This document shows positions 42,522-53,100 of a DNA stretch of 64,000 nt, in pieces. The DNA is from Verrucomicrobiota bacterium (GTDB taxonomy: Bacteria > Verrucomicrobiota > Verrucomicrobiia > Verrucomicrobiales > DEV007): contig JAHDID010000014.1 of the NCBI GenBank assembly GCA_020630975.1, positions 58,579 to 122,578 on the forward strand. The letters are read 5' to 3'. The first letter of the stretch is position 1. Each line of letters opens with the position of its first letter. Under the pieces are notes generated by a model, which saw only the letters and a list, made by a program, of their open reading frames with translations, had not been told where the DNA came from and did no database searches. The translations under genes were made by a program, and so were the position numbers.

Positions 42522-43415
42522 ATGGCAATTTTAGTAGAAGAAGATACCAAGATCTTGATCCAGGGAATCACTGGAGGATTTGGCGGACGCCACGCTCAGT
42601 TGAGCCTCGATTACGGCACTCAGGTCGTAGCTGGAGTGACTCCTGGCAAAGGCGGTCAGATGTTTGCCGACCAAGTACCTATTTTCGATACCGTCGAAGA
42701 AGCTGTCGCCGAGACTGGTGCCACCGTTTCAGCGCTTTTCGTCCCACCTCCATTCGCAGGCGATGCCATCCTCGAAGGCGTCGACGCAGGTCTCGATCTG
42801 GTTTGCGCGATCACTGAGGGTATCCCAGTGACTGATATGATGAAGGTGAAGGCTGGCATGCAGGGCAAAAAGACCCGCTTGATCGGCCCCAACTGTCCAG
42901 GCATCGTGACTCCTGGTACGGGGGAAAATTCTCACGGTGGTTGCCGTATCGGTATCGCACCGGGTTACATCCACAAAAAAGGCAGCATCGGTGTCGTGTC
43001 TCGCTCTGGTACACTTACTTACGAGGCTGTCTGGCAGGTCACCAGCATGGGACTCGGTCAGTCGACCTGTGTCGGTATCGGTGGAGATCCGATCAACGGC
43101 ACGTCTCACCTCGACGTGCTCAAGATGTTCAACGACGACCCAGAGACAGAGGCTATCATCATGATCGGTGAGATCGGTGGTAGCGCCGAGGAAGAAGCTG
43201 CTGCCTGGGCCAAGGAAAACTGTGATAAGCCAATAGCTGGCTTCATCGCAGGAGCCACAGCGCCTCCGGGCAGGCGCATGGGCCACGCTGGAGCTATCGT
43301 GTCTGGCGGCATGGGCACGGCAGAGGCCAAGAAAGCAGCTATGGCAGATGCTGGCATCGTCGTAGCCGAGACCCCTAGTGAGATGGGTGCAGCACTGAAA
43401 AAAGCAATGGGCTAA
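42522..43415 (+). CDS. sucD: Succinyl-CoA ligase [ADP-forming] subunit alpha
   Basis: [63 protein letters not shown]. Confidence 0.97.
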   Translation: MAILVEEDTKILIQGITGGFGGRHAQLSLDYGTQVVAGVTPGKGGQMFADQVPIFDTVEEAVAETGATVSALFVPPPFAGDAILEGVDAGLDLVCAITEGIPVTDMMKVKAGMQGKKTRLIGPNCPGIVTPGTGENSHGGCRIGIAPGYIHKKGSIGVVSRSGTLTYEAVWQVTSMGLGQSTCVGIGGDPINGTSHLDVLKMFNDDPETEAIIMIGEIGGSAEEEAAAWAKENCDKPIAGFIAGATAPPGRRMGHAGAIVSGGMGTAEAKKAAMADAGIVVAETPSEMGAALKKAMG

Positions 43416-43480
43416 TAAGGTCCTGCAGCATCCCGAAAACCAACCAACACCAAGAAACCAATTACTAATTCATAGAGATC

Positions 43481-44617
43481 ATGTCGGACGCACCAGATTA
43501 TGCTAAGGGACTCGAGGGAGTCATCGCCAATGAGTCAAAACTCAGCGACGTGCAGGGGCAAGAGGGTATCCTGCGCTACCTTGGCTACAATATCGACGAC
43601 CTAGTCGAGCACACTACCTTCGAAGAGGTTCTCTATCTGTTGCACCGCGGCAAGTTGCCCACGCAGTCTGAGCTGGATGAGCTGACCGCTGCGCTGCGCG
43701 ATCAGAGAGAGCTGCACCCGGCGATCGAGAGTTTCCTAGTGAATGCGCCAAAGGATGCGGCTCCTATGGATGTGCTGCGTACCGGCGTGAGTATGCTCGG
43801 TCTCACTGATACTCGTGGTGAAAATCAGAACCGCGAGCTGAACGAAGAGCGTGCGCTATCGATCTGTGCCAAGGTGCCTCTCATGGTAGCGGCTTATCAC
43901 CGTGGTCGTCAGGGATTGGATGTGCCACCAGTGCGCAAGGATCTATCCGAGGCAGGTCACTTTCTGTACATGATCAATGGTGAGGAGCCAGGTGTCGAGG
44001 CTACCAAGACTCTCGACGTTGCTTACATCCTACACGCCGACCACGGCATGAATGCTTCCACATTCAGTGCTCGCGTGACCATCGCGACTTTGTCTGACAT
44101 GTATTCAGCCATCACCGCCGCAATTGGCACTCTGAAAGGCCCTCTCCATGGTGGTGCCAACGAGGGTGTGATCCACATGCTCAATGAGATCGGCGATGAG
44201 GACAAAGTCGACGCTTTTGTCGAGGACTGTCTGGTCAATAAGAAGAAGATTATGGGAATCGGCCACCGCGTCTACAAGGTGCTCGACCCTCGTGCCCCGC
44301 ACCTGCAGCGCATGGCCATCAAGCTCACCGAAGAACTGGGAGAGCCAAAGTGGATCAACATGTCTGAGCGTATCGCCACGATCATGCGCGAGCGCAAGGG
44401 GCTCAATGCGAATGTCGATTTCTACTCAGCTACCGTTTACTACTCACTGGATATTCCGACGGATCTGTTCACTCCTATCTTTGCGATTTCTCGTGCGGCG
44501 GGTTGGACAGCTCAAGTGTTGGAGCAGCTAGACGATAGCCGTCTCTATCGCCCTCTCACTCACTACACTGGCCCGACTGAGGACCAGCCGATCACACCGA
44601 TCGCAGAGAGAGGCTAA
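43481..44617 (+). CDS. gltA: Citrate synthase (or 2-methylcitrate synthase)
   Basis: LHADHGMNASTFSARVTIATLSDMYSAITAAIGTLKGPLHGGANE; GIGHRVYKVLDPRAPHL; VDFYSATVYYSLDIPTDLFTPIFAISRAAGW. Confidence 0.94.
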   Translation: MSDAPDYAKGLEGVIANESKLSDVQGQEGILRYLGYNIDDLVEHTTFEEVLYLLHRGKLPTQSELDELTAALRDQRELHPAIESFLVNAPKDAAPMDVLRTGVSMLGLTDTRGENQNRELNEERALSICAKVPLMVAAYHRGRQGLDVPPVRKDLSEAGHFLYMINGEEPGVEATKTLDVAYILHADHGMNASTFSARVTIATLSDMYSAITAAIGTLKGPLHGGANEGVIHMLNEIGDEDKVDAFVEDCLVNKKKIMGIGHRVYKVLDPRAPHLQRMAIKLTEELGEPKWINMSERIATIMRERKGLNANVDFYSATVYYSLDIPTDLFTPIFAISRAAGWTAQVLEQLDDSRLYRPLTHYTGPTEDQPITPIAERG

Positions 44618-44640
44618 AACACGTCAGGCACTCTTTTGGA

Positions 44641-44681
44641 AAGACAAATTCCGGCCATGGACTGGAATTTGTCTTTTTTTT
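44641..44681 (+). terminator. Rho-independent terminator of sucCD-gltA
   Basis: AAGACAAATTCC ggccatggact GGAATTTGTCTT followed by a T-run. Confidence 0.88.
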
Positions 44682-44841
44682 GTACCTTTTCAGCGAGGTC
44701 GCTTGTGACATAAATCCCTGATAATCAACTCTGTCAAATAGTTTTATGTTTGGCTGGTGGAGTATTTGTTAATAATTACGGATATTTTGTTTTTGTTTCA
44801 ACGTGAATGTTTTATATTTACTAAAATAATAAGGAACAATT

Positions 44842-45951
44842 ATGTCTCAAAATCCCCCAATAAGTGGCAGAATTCTGGTTGTTGACGACGAGCCAGTGAA
44901 TCGCCAAATCTTAAAGACCTATCTCGAGCGAGTGGGGTTTTCGGTCTCCGAAGCCAAGGATGGCCCTGAGACGATAGCGATTTGTCAGAACTTCGAGTTC
45001 GACGTGATTCTGCTGGATGTCATGATGCCGGGGATGTCAGGTTTCGATGTCTGCGCACAGTTGAAAGCCTCGGAGAATTTCAAGAATGTTCCGATTCTTT
45101 TCATCTCGGCTCTGAACGATAAGCAAAACCGCTCGAGCGGCGTTCAGGCTGGAGCGAATGATTACATCAGCAAGCCACTAGACCTCGAAGACATTGTTTT
45201 CCGTGTGCACAATGCGATCTTGCTGAAGAGGCTGCTCGATGGGCAGTCGGAGCGGAAAAGCACTTCCGCCAGCATTGAGCATGTCAAAGATGAGCTGCTG
45301 AATATGGCTGTCCATGAGATGTGTCGTATGACAGAAGCGCTTTCGGTGATCGGTCGGATAGAGGAGTCTCGTCTAGAGCTAGCTGAGTCGAGTGCCATCG
45401 AGAGTATTGAGTCAGCCACTCTTAGCATCCTAGAGGTCCTCACCTCGATGGCGGACCTGAACTCATTGGAAGCTCAGCGCGTAGAACTGGAGAGTATGGA
45501 TCTGTCCATGGAGCAAGTGGTCGAGATCTCGCTAGATGCTCTAGTAGATCGGAGTTCGGTCAAATCGGTATTGGTCGAGGGAACTTTGTCGGAAAATCAG
45601 CGTTCCATTCCGATCATGCACCGTATCCTGACCCAGCTCATTGATCACATCTCCGGCCAGGCGAGAGGCTGGCCAGGGCAGCTCAAGATCAGCTTTGAAA
45701 GCGATGAGCAGAATAAGATAACGGTCAGACCTTTGGACGGGCAGATCGATATTGATTCGCACCCGCTATCGCAAAACACGCCACACAGCAGCACCTATGA
45801 GGCGGGTGTGAATATCGCTTTCTGTCGATTGGCGGTAGAGGCCGTGGGTGGTGAGATCGGAGTGTCGAAAGAACCCGGCGGAGAAGCCAGCTTTTGGTTC
45901 ACCTTCCCCGATCAGTCACCTGGGGTGGAGTCAGCGGCTCTCTCCTCATAG
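44842..45951 (+). CDS. Response regulator receiver domain fused to a degenerate histidine-kinase-like module
   Basis: Receiver RILVVDDEPVNRQILKTYLERVGF, DVILLDVMMPGMSGFDVC, PILFISALNDKQNRSSGVQAGANDYISKPL; C-terminal LLNMAVHEMCRMTEAL and GVNIAFCRLAVEAVGGEIGVSKEPGGEASFWFTFP. Confidence 0.88.
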   Translation: MSQNPPISGRILVVDDEPVNRQILKTYLERVGFSVSEAKDGPETIAICQNFEFDVILLDVMMPGMSGFDVCAQLKASENFKNVPILFISALNDKQNRSSGVQAGANDYISKPLDLEDIVFRVHNAILLKRLLDGQSERKSTSASIEHVKDELLNMAVHEMCRMTEALSVIGRIEESRLELAESSAIESIESATLSILEVLTSMADLNSLEAQRVELESMDLSMEQVVEISLDALVDRSSVKSVLVEGTLSENQRSIPIMHRILTQLIDHISGQARGWPGQLKISFESDEQNKITVRPLDGQIDIDSHPLSQNTPHSSTYEAGVNIAFCRLAVEAVGGEIGVSKEPGGEASFWFTFPDQSPGVESAALSS

Positions 45952-45956
45952 GGCGG

Positions 45957-46415
45957 TTATTTTTTCGACATCGCCCGAGCAAATTTTTCAAAGGCTTCGA
46001 GGTCGATAGCGCTTTCATCCATGAGCTGATCCAGTTCTCTGCGCTCTTTCTTGGTAGGTCTACCCGAGCCTGCTTCGCGGGCAGGAGCGCCCATCCGGTT
46101 AGCTTGCCGCACGGCTGTGGCCTGAGCGTAGACTTCCTCCGTGGTGTGATCGATCAGGTAGTCAGGCACTAGCTTCGCGCCGACTCGCTTGGTCAGGATA
46201 GCTTTCACCTCGACATCTTGTACGAGAGAGCCACGGTCCACAGAGACCCGATCGCCCACCCGCACCTGTCGAGCAGGTTTACCTTTTTGGCCGTTCACCT
46301 GGATTCGATTATTTTTGCAGGCGTCGGATGCCAGGGTTCGAGTTTTGTAGAGTCGGGTCGACCATAGCCATTGATCGAGTCGAGCGCTTTCGTTGTCTGG
46401 AGTTTTGTCGGTCAC
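45957..46415 (-). CDS. S4-domain RNA-binding protein (Hsp15-like)
   Basis: ARLDQWLWSTRLYKTRTLASDACKNNRIQVNGQKGKPARQVRVGDRVSV. Confidence 0.9.
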   Translation of the reverse strand: MTDKTPDNESARLDQWLWSTRLYKTRTLASDACKNNRIQVNGQKGKPARQVRVGDRVSVDRGSLVQDVEVKAILTKRVGAKLVPDYLIDHTTEEVYAQATAVRQANRMGAPAREAGSGRPTKKERRELDQLMDESAIDLEAFEKFARAMSKK

Positions 46416-46424
46416 GAGTATGAT

Positions 46425-47279
46425 TTAGCAGATATGGCCGCAGTAGGTCCATGTATTTTCACCAAAGTGGGCTACGGCATCCCTGGCGATAGCTTGGCCA
46501 CCTTCGTTGTCTTTTTGCACAGCGAGTACAGTAGAGCCGCTACCGGATAGGAGCGCGGCGTGCACCTCGGGGCGAGCGAGTAGCCACTCTTTCATCTCGC
46601 GGAGGACGATGTATTTGGTAAATACGGGATACTCCAGATCATTCTCCATCGTCCCCCAAGGGCAGGTCTGTGGCACGATCGGGTCAAGCTGGTATTCCTT
46701 CGACTTGGCATAGTTTTGGTAAGCCCAGGCTGCCGACACACCAAAGGCCGGCTTCAGCAAAAGGATCGGCAGTCGCTGCGAGTGTTCTATACCCAGAGGT
46801 GTGACGATCTCGCCGCGCCCACTGACATCGCAGGGGCAGTCATAGATAAAAAACGGTACATCCGACCCGATACTGGCAGCTAGTTGTACGAGCGTATCGA
46901 TGGGTAGGTGGAAATTTCCCATCTCATTGATGGCACGCAGGACAGCGGCGGCATCGCTGCTGCCTCCTCCGAGGCCAGCCCCATAGGGAGTGATTTTTTC
47001 CAGATGGATCGAGATACCAAAACGCTGGCCGAGATGCTGCTCCATCGCTCGCACCGCACGGACGACGAGATTGTCCTCGCCTGTGCTGAGTCCAGGGTCG
47101 CTGCAGGTAAAGGCGATGCCTTCAGTGTCTCGCCAACTCAGAGTCAGTTTATCGGCTAGGCTCAGATGCACCATGCGAGTCTCCAGGGCATGAAAGCCAT
47201 CGTCACGGCGCCCGAGGACCTTTAGCCAGAGATTGGTTTTCGCTGGGGCGTTTACCGTTATCGATTGGTTGCTGCTCAT
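46425..47279 (-). CDS. ispE: 4-diphosphocytidyl-2-C-methyl-D-erythritol kinase
   Basis: APAKTNLWLKVLGRRDDGFHALET; PYGAGLGGGSSDAAAVLRAINE; LLSGSGSTVLAV. Confidence 0.95.
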   Translation of the reverse strand: MSSNQSITVNAPAKTNLWLKVLGRRDDGFHALETRMVHLSLADKLTLSWRDTEGIAFTCSDPGLSTGEDNLVVRAVRAMEQHLGQRFGISIHLEKITPYGAGLGGGSSDAAAVLRAINEMGNFHLPIDTLVQLAASIGSDVPFFIYDCPCDVSGRGEIVTPLGIEHSQRLPILLLKPAFGVSAAWAYQNYAKSKEYQLDPIVPQTCPWGTMENDLEYPVFTKYIVLREMKEWLLARPEVHAALLSGSGSTVLAVQKDNEGGQAIARDAVAHFGENTWTYCGHIC

Positions 47280-47290
47280 CGTCTATTCCA

Positions 47291-47962
47291 TTACTTGGAG
47301 AATCCCATGACCGCCATCAGTCGCCCAGTCTGGCCTTTCTCGATGCGGTAGCTGTAATACCGCTCCAGATCGGTGGCAGTCGAGATGCCGCAGTCGTGGT
47401 AGTGCTCAGGCTGGATCCCTGCTGCCAGACAGTCACTCTGGATCTGAGCAGCAAAGTCGATCTCGTAGTGTGGTGGGCGTATGCAGGGCGCTAGCTGGAC
47501 GATGATGTCCTCCACTCGACTACCGAAAGCCTGCTGCATCAGCTGGATAGCGACCACGGCTATTTTTTGCTCCGTGCCTTTTTTGCCAGAGTGGACCAGG
47601 GCGCAGACACGCTGGACAGGATCGACCAGATAGACCGCCCCACAGTCTGCGACATACACACCTAGATACTGATCCCCGCAGCTGGTCGCGATACCATCAG
47701 TCTCTGGATACAAAATGCCCTCGGCACCGCCTGCCCCACAGAGCTGCACATGGGCGCCATGCACCTGCTCACCCAGAGCTAGGCAGTCTCGGCCGATACC
47801 CAGCTCGGCGAAGCAGCGATCGAAGTGTGGCTCGAGCCGGGCTATAGCGGTCTCCCGGTCGGTCTTCACATCGATCTGAGGATCGCGGCAGATAAAGCCA
47901 TGCACCAGACCATCTACGGCATCTAATGCGGGATAAGTTTCAATATAGGATGCTGTCATCAC
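47291..47962 (-). CDS. pgeF: Polyphenol oxidase/purine nucleoside phosphorylase family (YfiH/PgeF)
   Basis: EQVHGAHVQLCG; VADCGAVYLVDP; VCALVHSGKKGTEQKIA; QLAPCIRPPHYEIDF. Confidence 0.85.
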   Translation of the reverse strand: MMTASYIETYPALDAVDGLVHGFICRDPQIDVKTDRETAIARLEPHFDRCFAELGIGRDCLALGEQVHGAHVQLCGAGGAEGILYPETDGIATSCGDQYLGVYVADCGAVYLVDPVQRVCALVHSGKKGTEQKIAVVAIQLMQQAFGSRVEDIIVQLAPCIRPPHYEIDFAAQIQSDCLAAGIQPEHYHDCGISTATDLERYYSYRIEKGQTGRLMAVMGFSK

Positions 47963-48117
47963 GTGAACCCCAATCTTCGATTAGTTCAGGTTTGTTGAAG
48001 AATTAGCCCGAGTCGCTAGAATAATCAAAGGCGATATGAACGATTGCTATGGAATTGACTCCAATTGTCTAACGGGGTAATAATTGAGCAAATCCCTGAC
48101 ATTCAGTGAGTCATATT

Positions 48118-49563
48118 ATGAAGGTGTTTTGGGGATCGATATTGTTGGTAGTTTTAGGTGTTCAGTTAGGGTTTGCGCAGCAGCAGTTGCGAGTCGGTGA
48201 TCCCGGGGTGCGCTTTGATACTAAGATCGTTCAAGCCAATCTGGCCCAGTACCCACAGATCGAAAAATGGGTGACAGCAGGTGTGCGAGGGGGTATCCCA
48301 CCACTGGAGAGCATCGAGATAAAAGCTACGGTCACAGGTAGCTCAGAGACAGAGATCAATGCTGCGATACGAGAGGTGTCGGGAATGGGCGGCGGTGGAG
48401 TGCTTCTGAAAAATGGTAACTACACGATCAGCTCCAGAGTCGACATGGCGACTGGAGTGTCTCTGATCGGCGAGTCGAGAGACGGCGTGAAGTGCTCGAT
48501 CAAGATGACATCCGGCGGTGCGTTCCTATTCGACGGGGTGGAAAAATGCGGCATCTATCGCATGCACATCGAAGGCAGCTGGGGGCAGCCGAAGTATGAT
48601 TGGAACTACGGTTTCGAACTCAATCGAGAGATGCCGGACAATGAGAATATCTCGATCCGTATCGTGCGTTCGACCGACTGCTGGGTGGATGGGGTGAATA
48701 TCATAAATTCCGCTCAGGATCCGCTGCGTTGTGCAGCCAATCACATCACCATGCGAGATCTAAAGGTCGATGGCGCTCACAATAAAGCAGGCGGTGCTGA
48801 GGGATACTTCTTTATCCAGGGTGGCTACAATCTTATTACCGAGTGTCAGATCACCCGACTGAGGCATATCTCTCTCCAGGGCGATGCGGTGGAGTACAAC
48901 GTGGTATATGGAAATGATTTCCGCCAGGAAGTGAGTTTTCACAGCGGAGATGCGGGGAATAATCTGATCGCCAACAATCGCATCACGCTACCAGAGGACA
49001 TGCCCCCCTTCAAGCGGCCACCCTACGACGAGATGGAAAACAATGGACCTAATTACTTTGCCATCATGGGCCCATGGTCCGATCAGCACACCGTATCGGC
49101 TAATCCGAATTTTCTGATCAATAATCAATGTCAACAAGACAATCACCGCTATGGCTCATCCACTCCATGGTCAAAGCCCGGAGTGGTCTATAAAGGTCCT
49201 TTGAAAATAGGTAAAACTCCAGACGACCACGAAAAGAATTTTCCAGCACTTTCTTCTCGCGAATCCCCACAGGGAGGTCGCCTCTATCCCGTGCTCCTCA
49301 CCATCGAAGAAACACCTGTCGATATGGCCAACCGTCTGATCCAGCAGGGTAAGTCACCAGACTTCATGTCCACTCTGAATTTCCTAAAAGCCAACCCCGC
49401 ATCCGAGTGGGCGACGGATGCCAAATACACTGCCCTCAAGACCCACTGCGAAACCATCGCACAATCTTATCTAGATAAGAAAAAGCAATCTGGCTCGCCA
49501 CTCCAGGGAGCGGCTTTAAATTCCTTTTCAGCCGCTACAGAAGGGCTCGATTTGAATTTCTAA
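48118..49563 (+). CDS. Secreted right-handed beta-helix (pectate-lyase-like) protein
   Basis: Signal peptide MKVFWGSILLVVLGVQLGFAQ; VLLKNGNYTISSRVDMATGVSLIGESRDGVKCSIKM; NNLIANNRITLPED. ATG 48118 preferred over GTG 48106. Confidence 0.8.
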   Translation: MKVFWGSILLVVLGVQLGFAQQQLRVGDPGVRFDTKIVQANLAQYPQIEKWVTAGVRGGIPPLESIEIKATVTGSSETEINAAIREVSGMGGGGVLLKNGNYTISSRVDMATGVSLIGESRDGVKCSIKMTSGGAFLFDGVEKCGIYRMHIEGSWGQPKYDWNYGFELNREMPDNENISIRIVRSTDCWVDGVNIINSAQDPLRCAANHITMRDLKVDGAHNKAGGAEGYFFIQGGYNLITECQITRLRHISLQGDAVEYNVVYGNDFRQEVSFHSGDAGNNLIANNRITLPEDMPPFKRPPYDEMENNGPNYFAIMGPWSDQHTVSANPNFLINNQCQQDNHRYGSSTPWSKPGVVYKGPLKIGKTPDDHEKNFPALSSRESPQGGRLYPVLLTIEETPVDMANRLIQQGKSPDFMSTLNFLKANPASEWATDAKYTALKTHCETIAQSYLDKKKQSGSPLQGAALNSFSAATEGLDLNF

Positions 49564-49774
49564 TATCTGAAAATAAATCAGGCAGTTAAATTTCTACATT
49601 AACCATATTAATATTAATATTTAATATTTTCTCGATCCATTGTGGATTTACGAATGATTTTTACCAAATTTCGTTAAGCAATGTACGCCAAAAGACTCTT
49701 TGATTGTTAAATCCAGCCAGCAAATATTAAATTTTTCAATTGCATTAGATTAACTTACGCATCATGGTCGCGCC

Positions 49775-50110
49775 ATGGTTCTGACCAAACCGATTCCCTT
49801 CATAATTATTTTCACTCTCTTCCTTTTGACTTCTTGTGATCACACCAAGAAGCCAGCAGAAGAAGTTGAGTCTCTCCCTTCAACAACTCTTGTGGTTGAT
49901 GATCAGCAGCAGGTTCTGCATTTTCGTATCGATGGGATGACATGCCCTACCAAATGCGTAGGGAAGGCTCGAAAGGCTTTGTCTTCGATATCTGATGCCA
50001 CGGAGATAGTAGTCGATATGCCGGATATCGGCTCGGTATCAGGGCCGGTGGGGCAAGACCAAATCATCAAAGTTCTGGGTGAGGCTGGATTCGCTGTCAC
50101 CATGTTGTAG
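49775..50110 (+). CDS. Small lipoprotein with HMA-like domain (CxxxC)
   Basis: FLLTSCDH lipobox; LHFRIDGMTCPTKCVGKARKALSSISDATEIVVDMPD. Confidence 0.8.
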   Translation: MVLTKPIPFIIIFTLFLLTSCDHTKKPAEEVESLPSTTLVVDDQQQVLHFRIDGMTCPTKCVGKARKALSSISDATEIVVDMPDIGSVSGPVGQDQIIKVLGEAGFAVTML

Positions 50111-50145
50111 CTCCATTGAGCTAGCCAATTCAACTTTTCAATTCA

Positions 50146-53100
50146 ATGTCAGGTAATCACACTTTCTTACACAGACGTTTAAACCTTCTCCTAGGTTTGT
50201 GGATTTGCAGTTTCCTTCTAGCTAGTCTAGGAGCTTCAGAGGAGACTCAAAGTTGGTTGGTGACCACGCCGACTGGTTTCTACACCGATACTAAGACTAG
50301 CGATGGTGTGGCGCTGCGGATTAGCACCGATGCTCCTGGCTTCTCCGAGGAGAGCGATCAGGTGGCTAGTTATCTGACTCGATGTCAAGATGATTGCGAG
50401 GTGAGGGTTGCCATTTCAGAGGTAATTGGTCCGGATCTAGGTTTTGCTGGTGTGCAAGTGCGTTCAGGTGAGGGTTTACAGAAGCCATTTGTGTTTCTAG
50501 GTAGTAATTCCCAGGGTGAAATGGGGATTTTTTATCGTCGAGAGGTAGGTGGAGAGTTGATTGTGAGGAAGTTTAGTGTGGGTCAGATCCCTGCTCAGAT
50601 TTCAATCAAGGTCAAAGGTTCGAGCGCGTACCTCGCATCTAGCTTCGACGGGTTGACTTGGGTTTCCCACGGCCAGATTAATACCGATTTCTCCGGTCAT
50701 TTGTTTGCAGGAGTGTCAATTTTCTCTGGGAATGACGGCGAATTTTCCACGGCTGAGTTTGGATCTATCGTTTGCAGAAAGCCGGGATTGATTCACCAAG
50801 ACATTAGCAGGCAGGATTTTTCAGAACCGGTTGCTTATCAAACACCAGGTGCAGGGCGTTTTCATTTCTTTGCTCAGACACCCGATGGGTTTACAGGGAC
50901 AGTGGATGCCGCTTTGACCCGTTCGTCAGGATCGGTGAAGACGCAGGTTGATGTTTTTGATCTACCCGGGGTTAGTCTTCCCGTTCTTGAAATGGAAACG
51001 GTGTCGCCCGAGTCAGTTTCCGTGGAGTTATCTCTTGATTCACAGGGGCAGTTTGCAGCAGTTCGCGGGCTATTTTATAATCCACCTCGATGGAAGTTGT
51101 CAGAGAATGTACAGCATCGCTTCCAGGGCGATGCTGAGTGGCTCGAGAGTGGTGTGGTATCTGGTGATAGAGAGGGGGCTCTGTCGGATACGGAGATTCT
51201 ATATGATGGCGGAGTTACTTGGGTAGCCGATCGTGGGGCTGGCGATAGCTCAGTGGGCTTGTTCAGTACGGCGTCTAGCACATCTTATAGTGTGCGATTT
51301 TCTCAAGGTGTGTATCATGTTCAGCATTCTGGTTCATCAGGACCAGGGCGTTCATTTGAGTCAGGTGATGTTTTTTCGATCGAGCGTGTAGGTGGTTATA
51401 TAGTGTTTCTTCACAATGGTCGTCACTTGATTACAGTAGAGGCGGCTAGGGAACCGCTATCGCCTTATGTTGGGATGCTTGGCTCATATGCTAAAGTCCG
51501 CTCGGTGAGTGTATTTGGTGCAAGCATTCCAGGGGATCGCGATGGCGACGGTATAGATGATGGGGTTGAGCAGGGTTTGTTTTCCTTACTTGAGGTAAAT
51601 TCAGTGTTCGATGTCAGTAGCAGTGATGTGAAAAATTCTGCTACTGTATCCAGTTCGACTGACAATGAGAAGGCGACCGTTGCGGCATCCTCTCCTGTCG
51701 CTAAAGCTTCGCAATCAGTTGATAATTGGTTGGCGGTGACGTGGGAAAATAGAGTTGGGACTGCAGTTAGCGAGGGGATAGTTGGCTCCAATTTGCAAAG
51801 GTCAGCCTCTAGTCAGGGTTGGGGGTCGAGTGGGGCCGCCAGTTACCGGCGGTTAGTTGGTGAGGGTAAGTTACAAGTTGTTCCGGGGCAAATCGATGCT
51901 TACCGGATGATCGGCTTCTCAGCAGACGATGTTAATGCGGATTATCGAGATATCGAGTACGCTCTATATTTCGCTATCAATGGTAGTCTGAAGATTTACG
52001 AGGGTGGCACATACCGAGGCACCTTTGGGACTTACGCAGCAGATGATATTTTCGAGATTCGCAGGGATTCGCTAGGCGCTATTTCTTACTGGCAGAATGG
52101 TACAAATTTCTACACTTCCACTCGGTCAAGTGCGGGTGAGCAATTGATGGTGGACACATCATTTTACACATCGAATTCGAGGGTCACGGAGGTGAGATGG
52201 ACCGGTTCAGTTGATCTTAGAGATTGGAGGCCTGTAGTGTGGAGCTACCCTCAAGGGGTTTCTTCTTCGGAGGGTAGTACGGGTTCTGCGATTCAGCGCA
52301 CGGCTGGAGGGAATAACTGGGGTTCAAGCGGGGCCGTTAGTCTCTATCGTATGCCTGGGGCGGGTGCGGTACAGTTTCAGCCTGGCGAGGTAAATACTCA
52401 TCGCATGATCGGCCTGGGAGTGGCTAATGCTTCAGAGAGTTATCAGGATATCGAGTACGCTATCTTTTTGGCGACCAGTAGTCGCTTGTATATCTATGAG
52501 GGTGGCGCTTCTAGAGGTGGATTTGGTAGCTACAATGCTGACGATGTGTTTGAGATACGGCGTGCAGCGAATGGGCAGGTCAGCTATTGGCGTAATGGTT
52601 TGCTGTTCTACACGTCGACTCGTTCCAGTGCTGGTGAGACATTGTTGGTGGACGCAAGTCTTTACACGGGTGGCTCTCAGATTACTGAAGTTCGGTGGTG
52701 TGGAGTGGATGATTGGATTCCGGTAGAGTGGCAGCAGGTGATTGGTGCCACGTCTTCTCTAGGCTCCAAAGGGTCCGATTTGCAGCGTTCTGCCAGTGGT
52801 AATAACTGGGGTGGGAGTGGGGCTATTAGTATGAGGGCTATGCCCGGAGCTGGAGAGTTACAGGTGGTTCCAGGTGCCACCAATGCTTACCGTATGATTG
52901 GTCTTGGTGTTTCTAATGATAGTGCTGATTACCGGGATATTGAGTATGCGTTGTACTTCTCTATTAATGGTGGGCTCAAGATTTATGAGAGTGGTGTGTA
53001 TCGTGGTACATTTGGTAGCTACACGGCAACTGATGTGTTCGAAGTTCGGCGAGATGATGCTGGCGAGGTCACTTATTGGAAGAATGATGCGAAATTCTTC

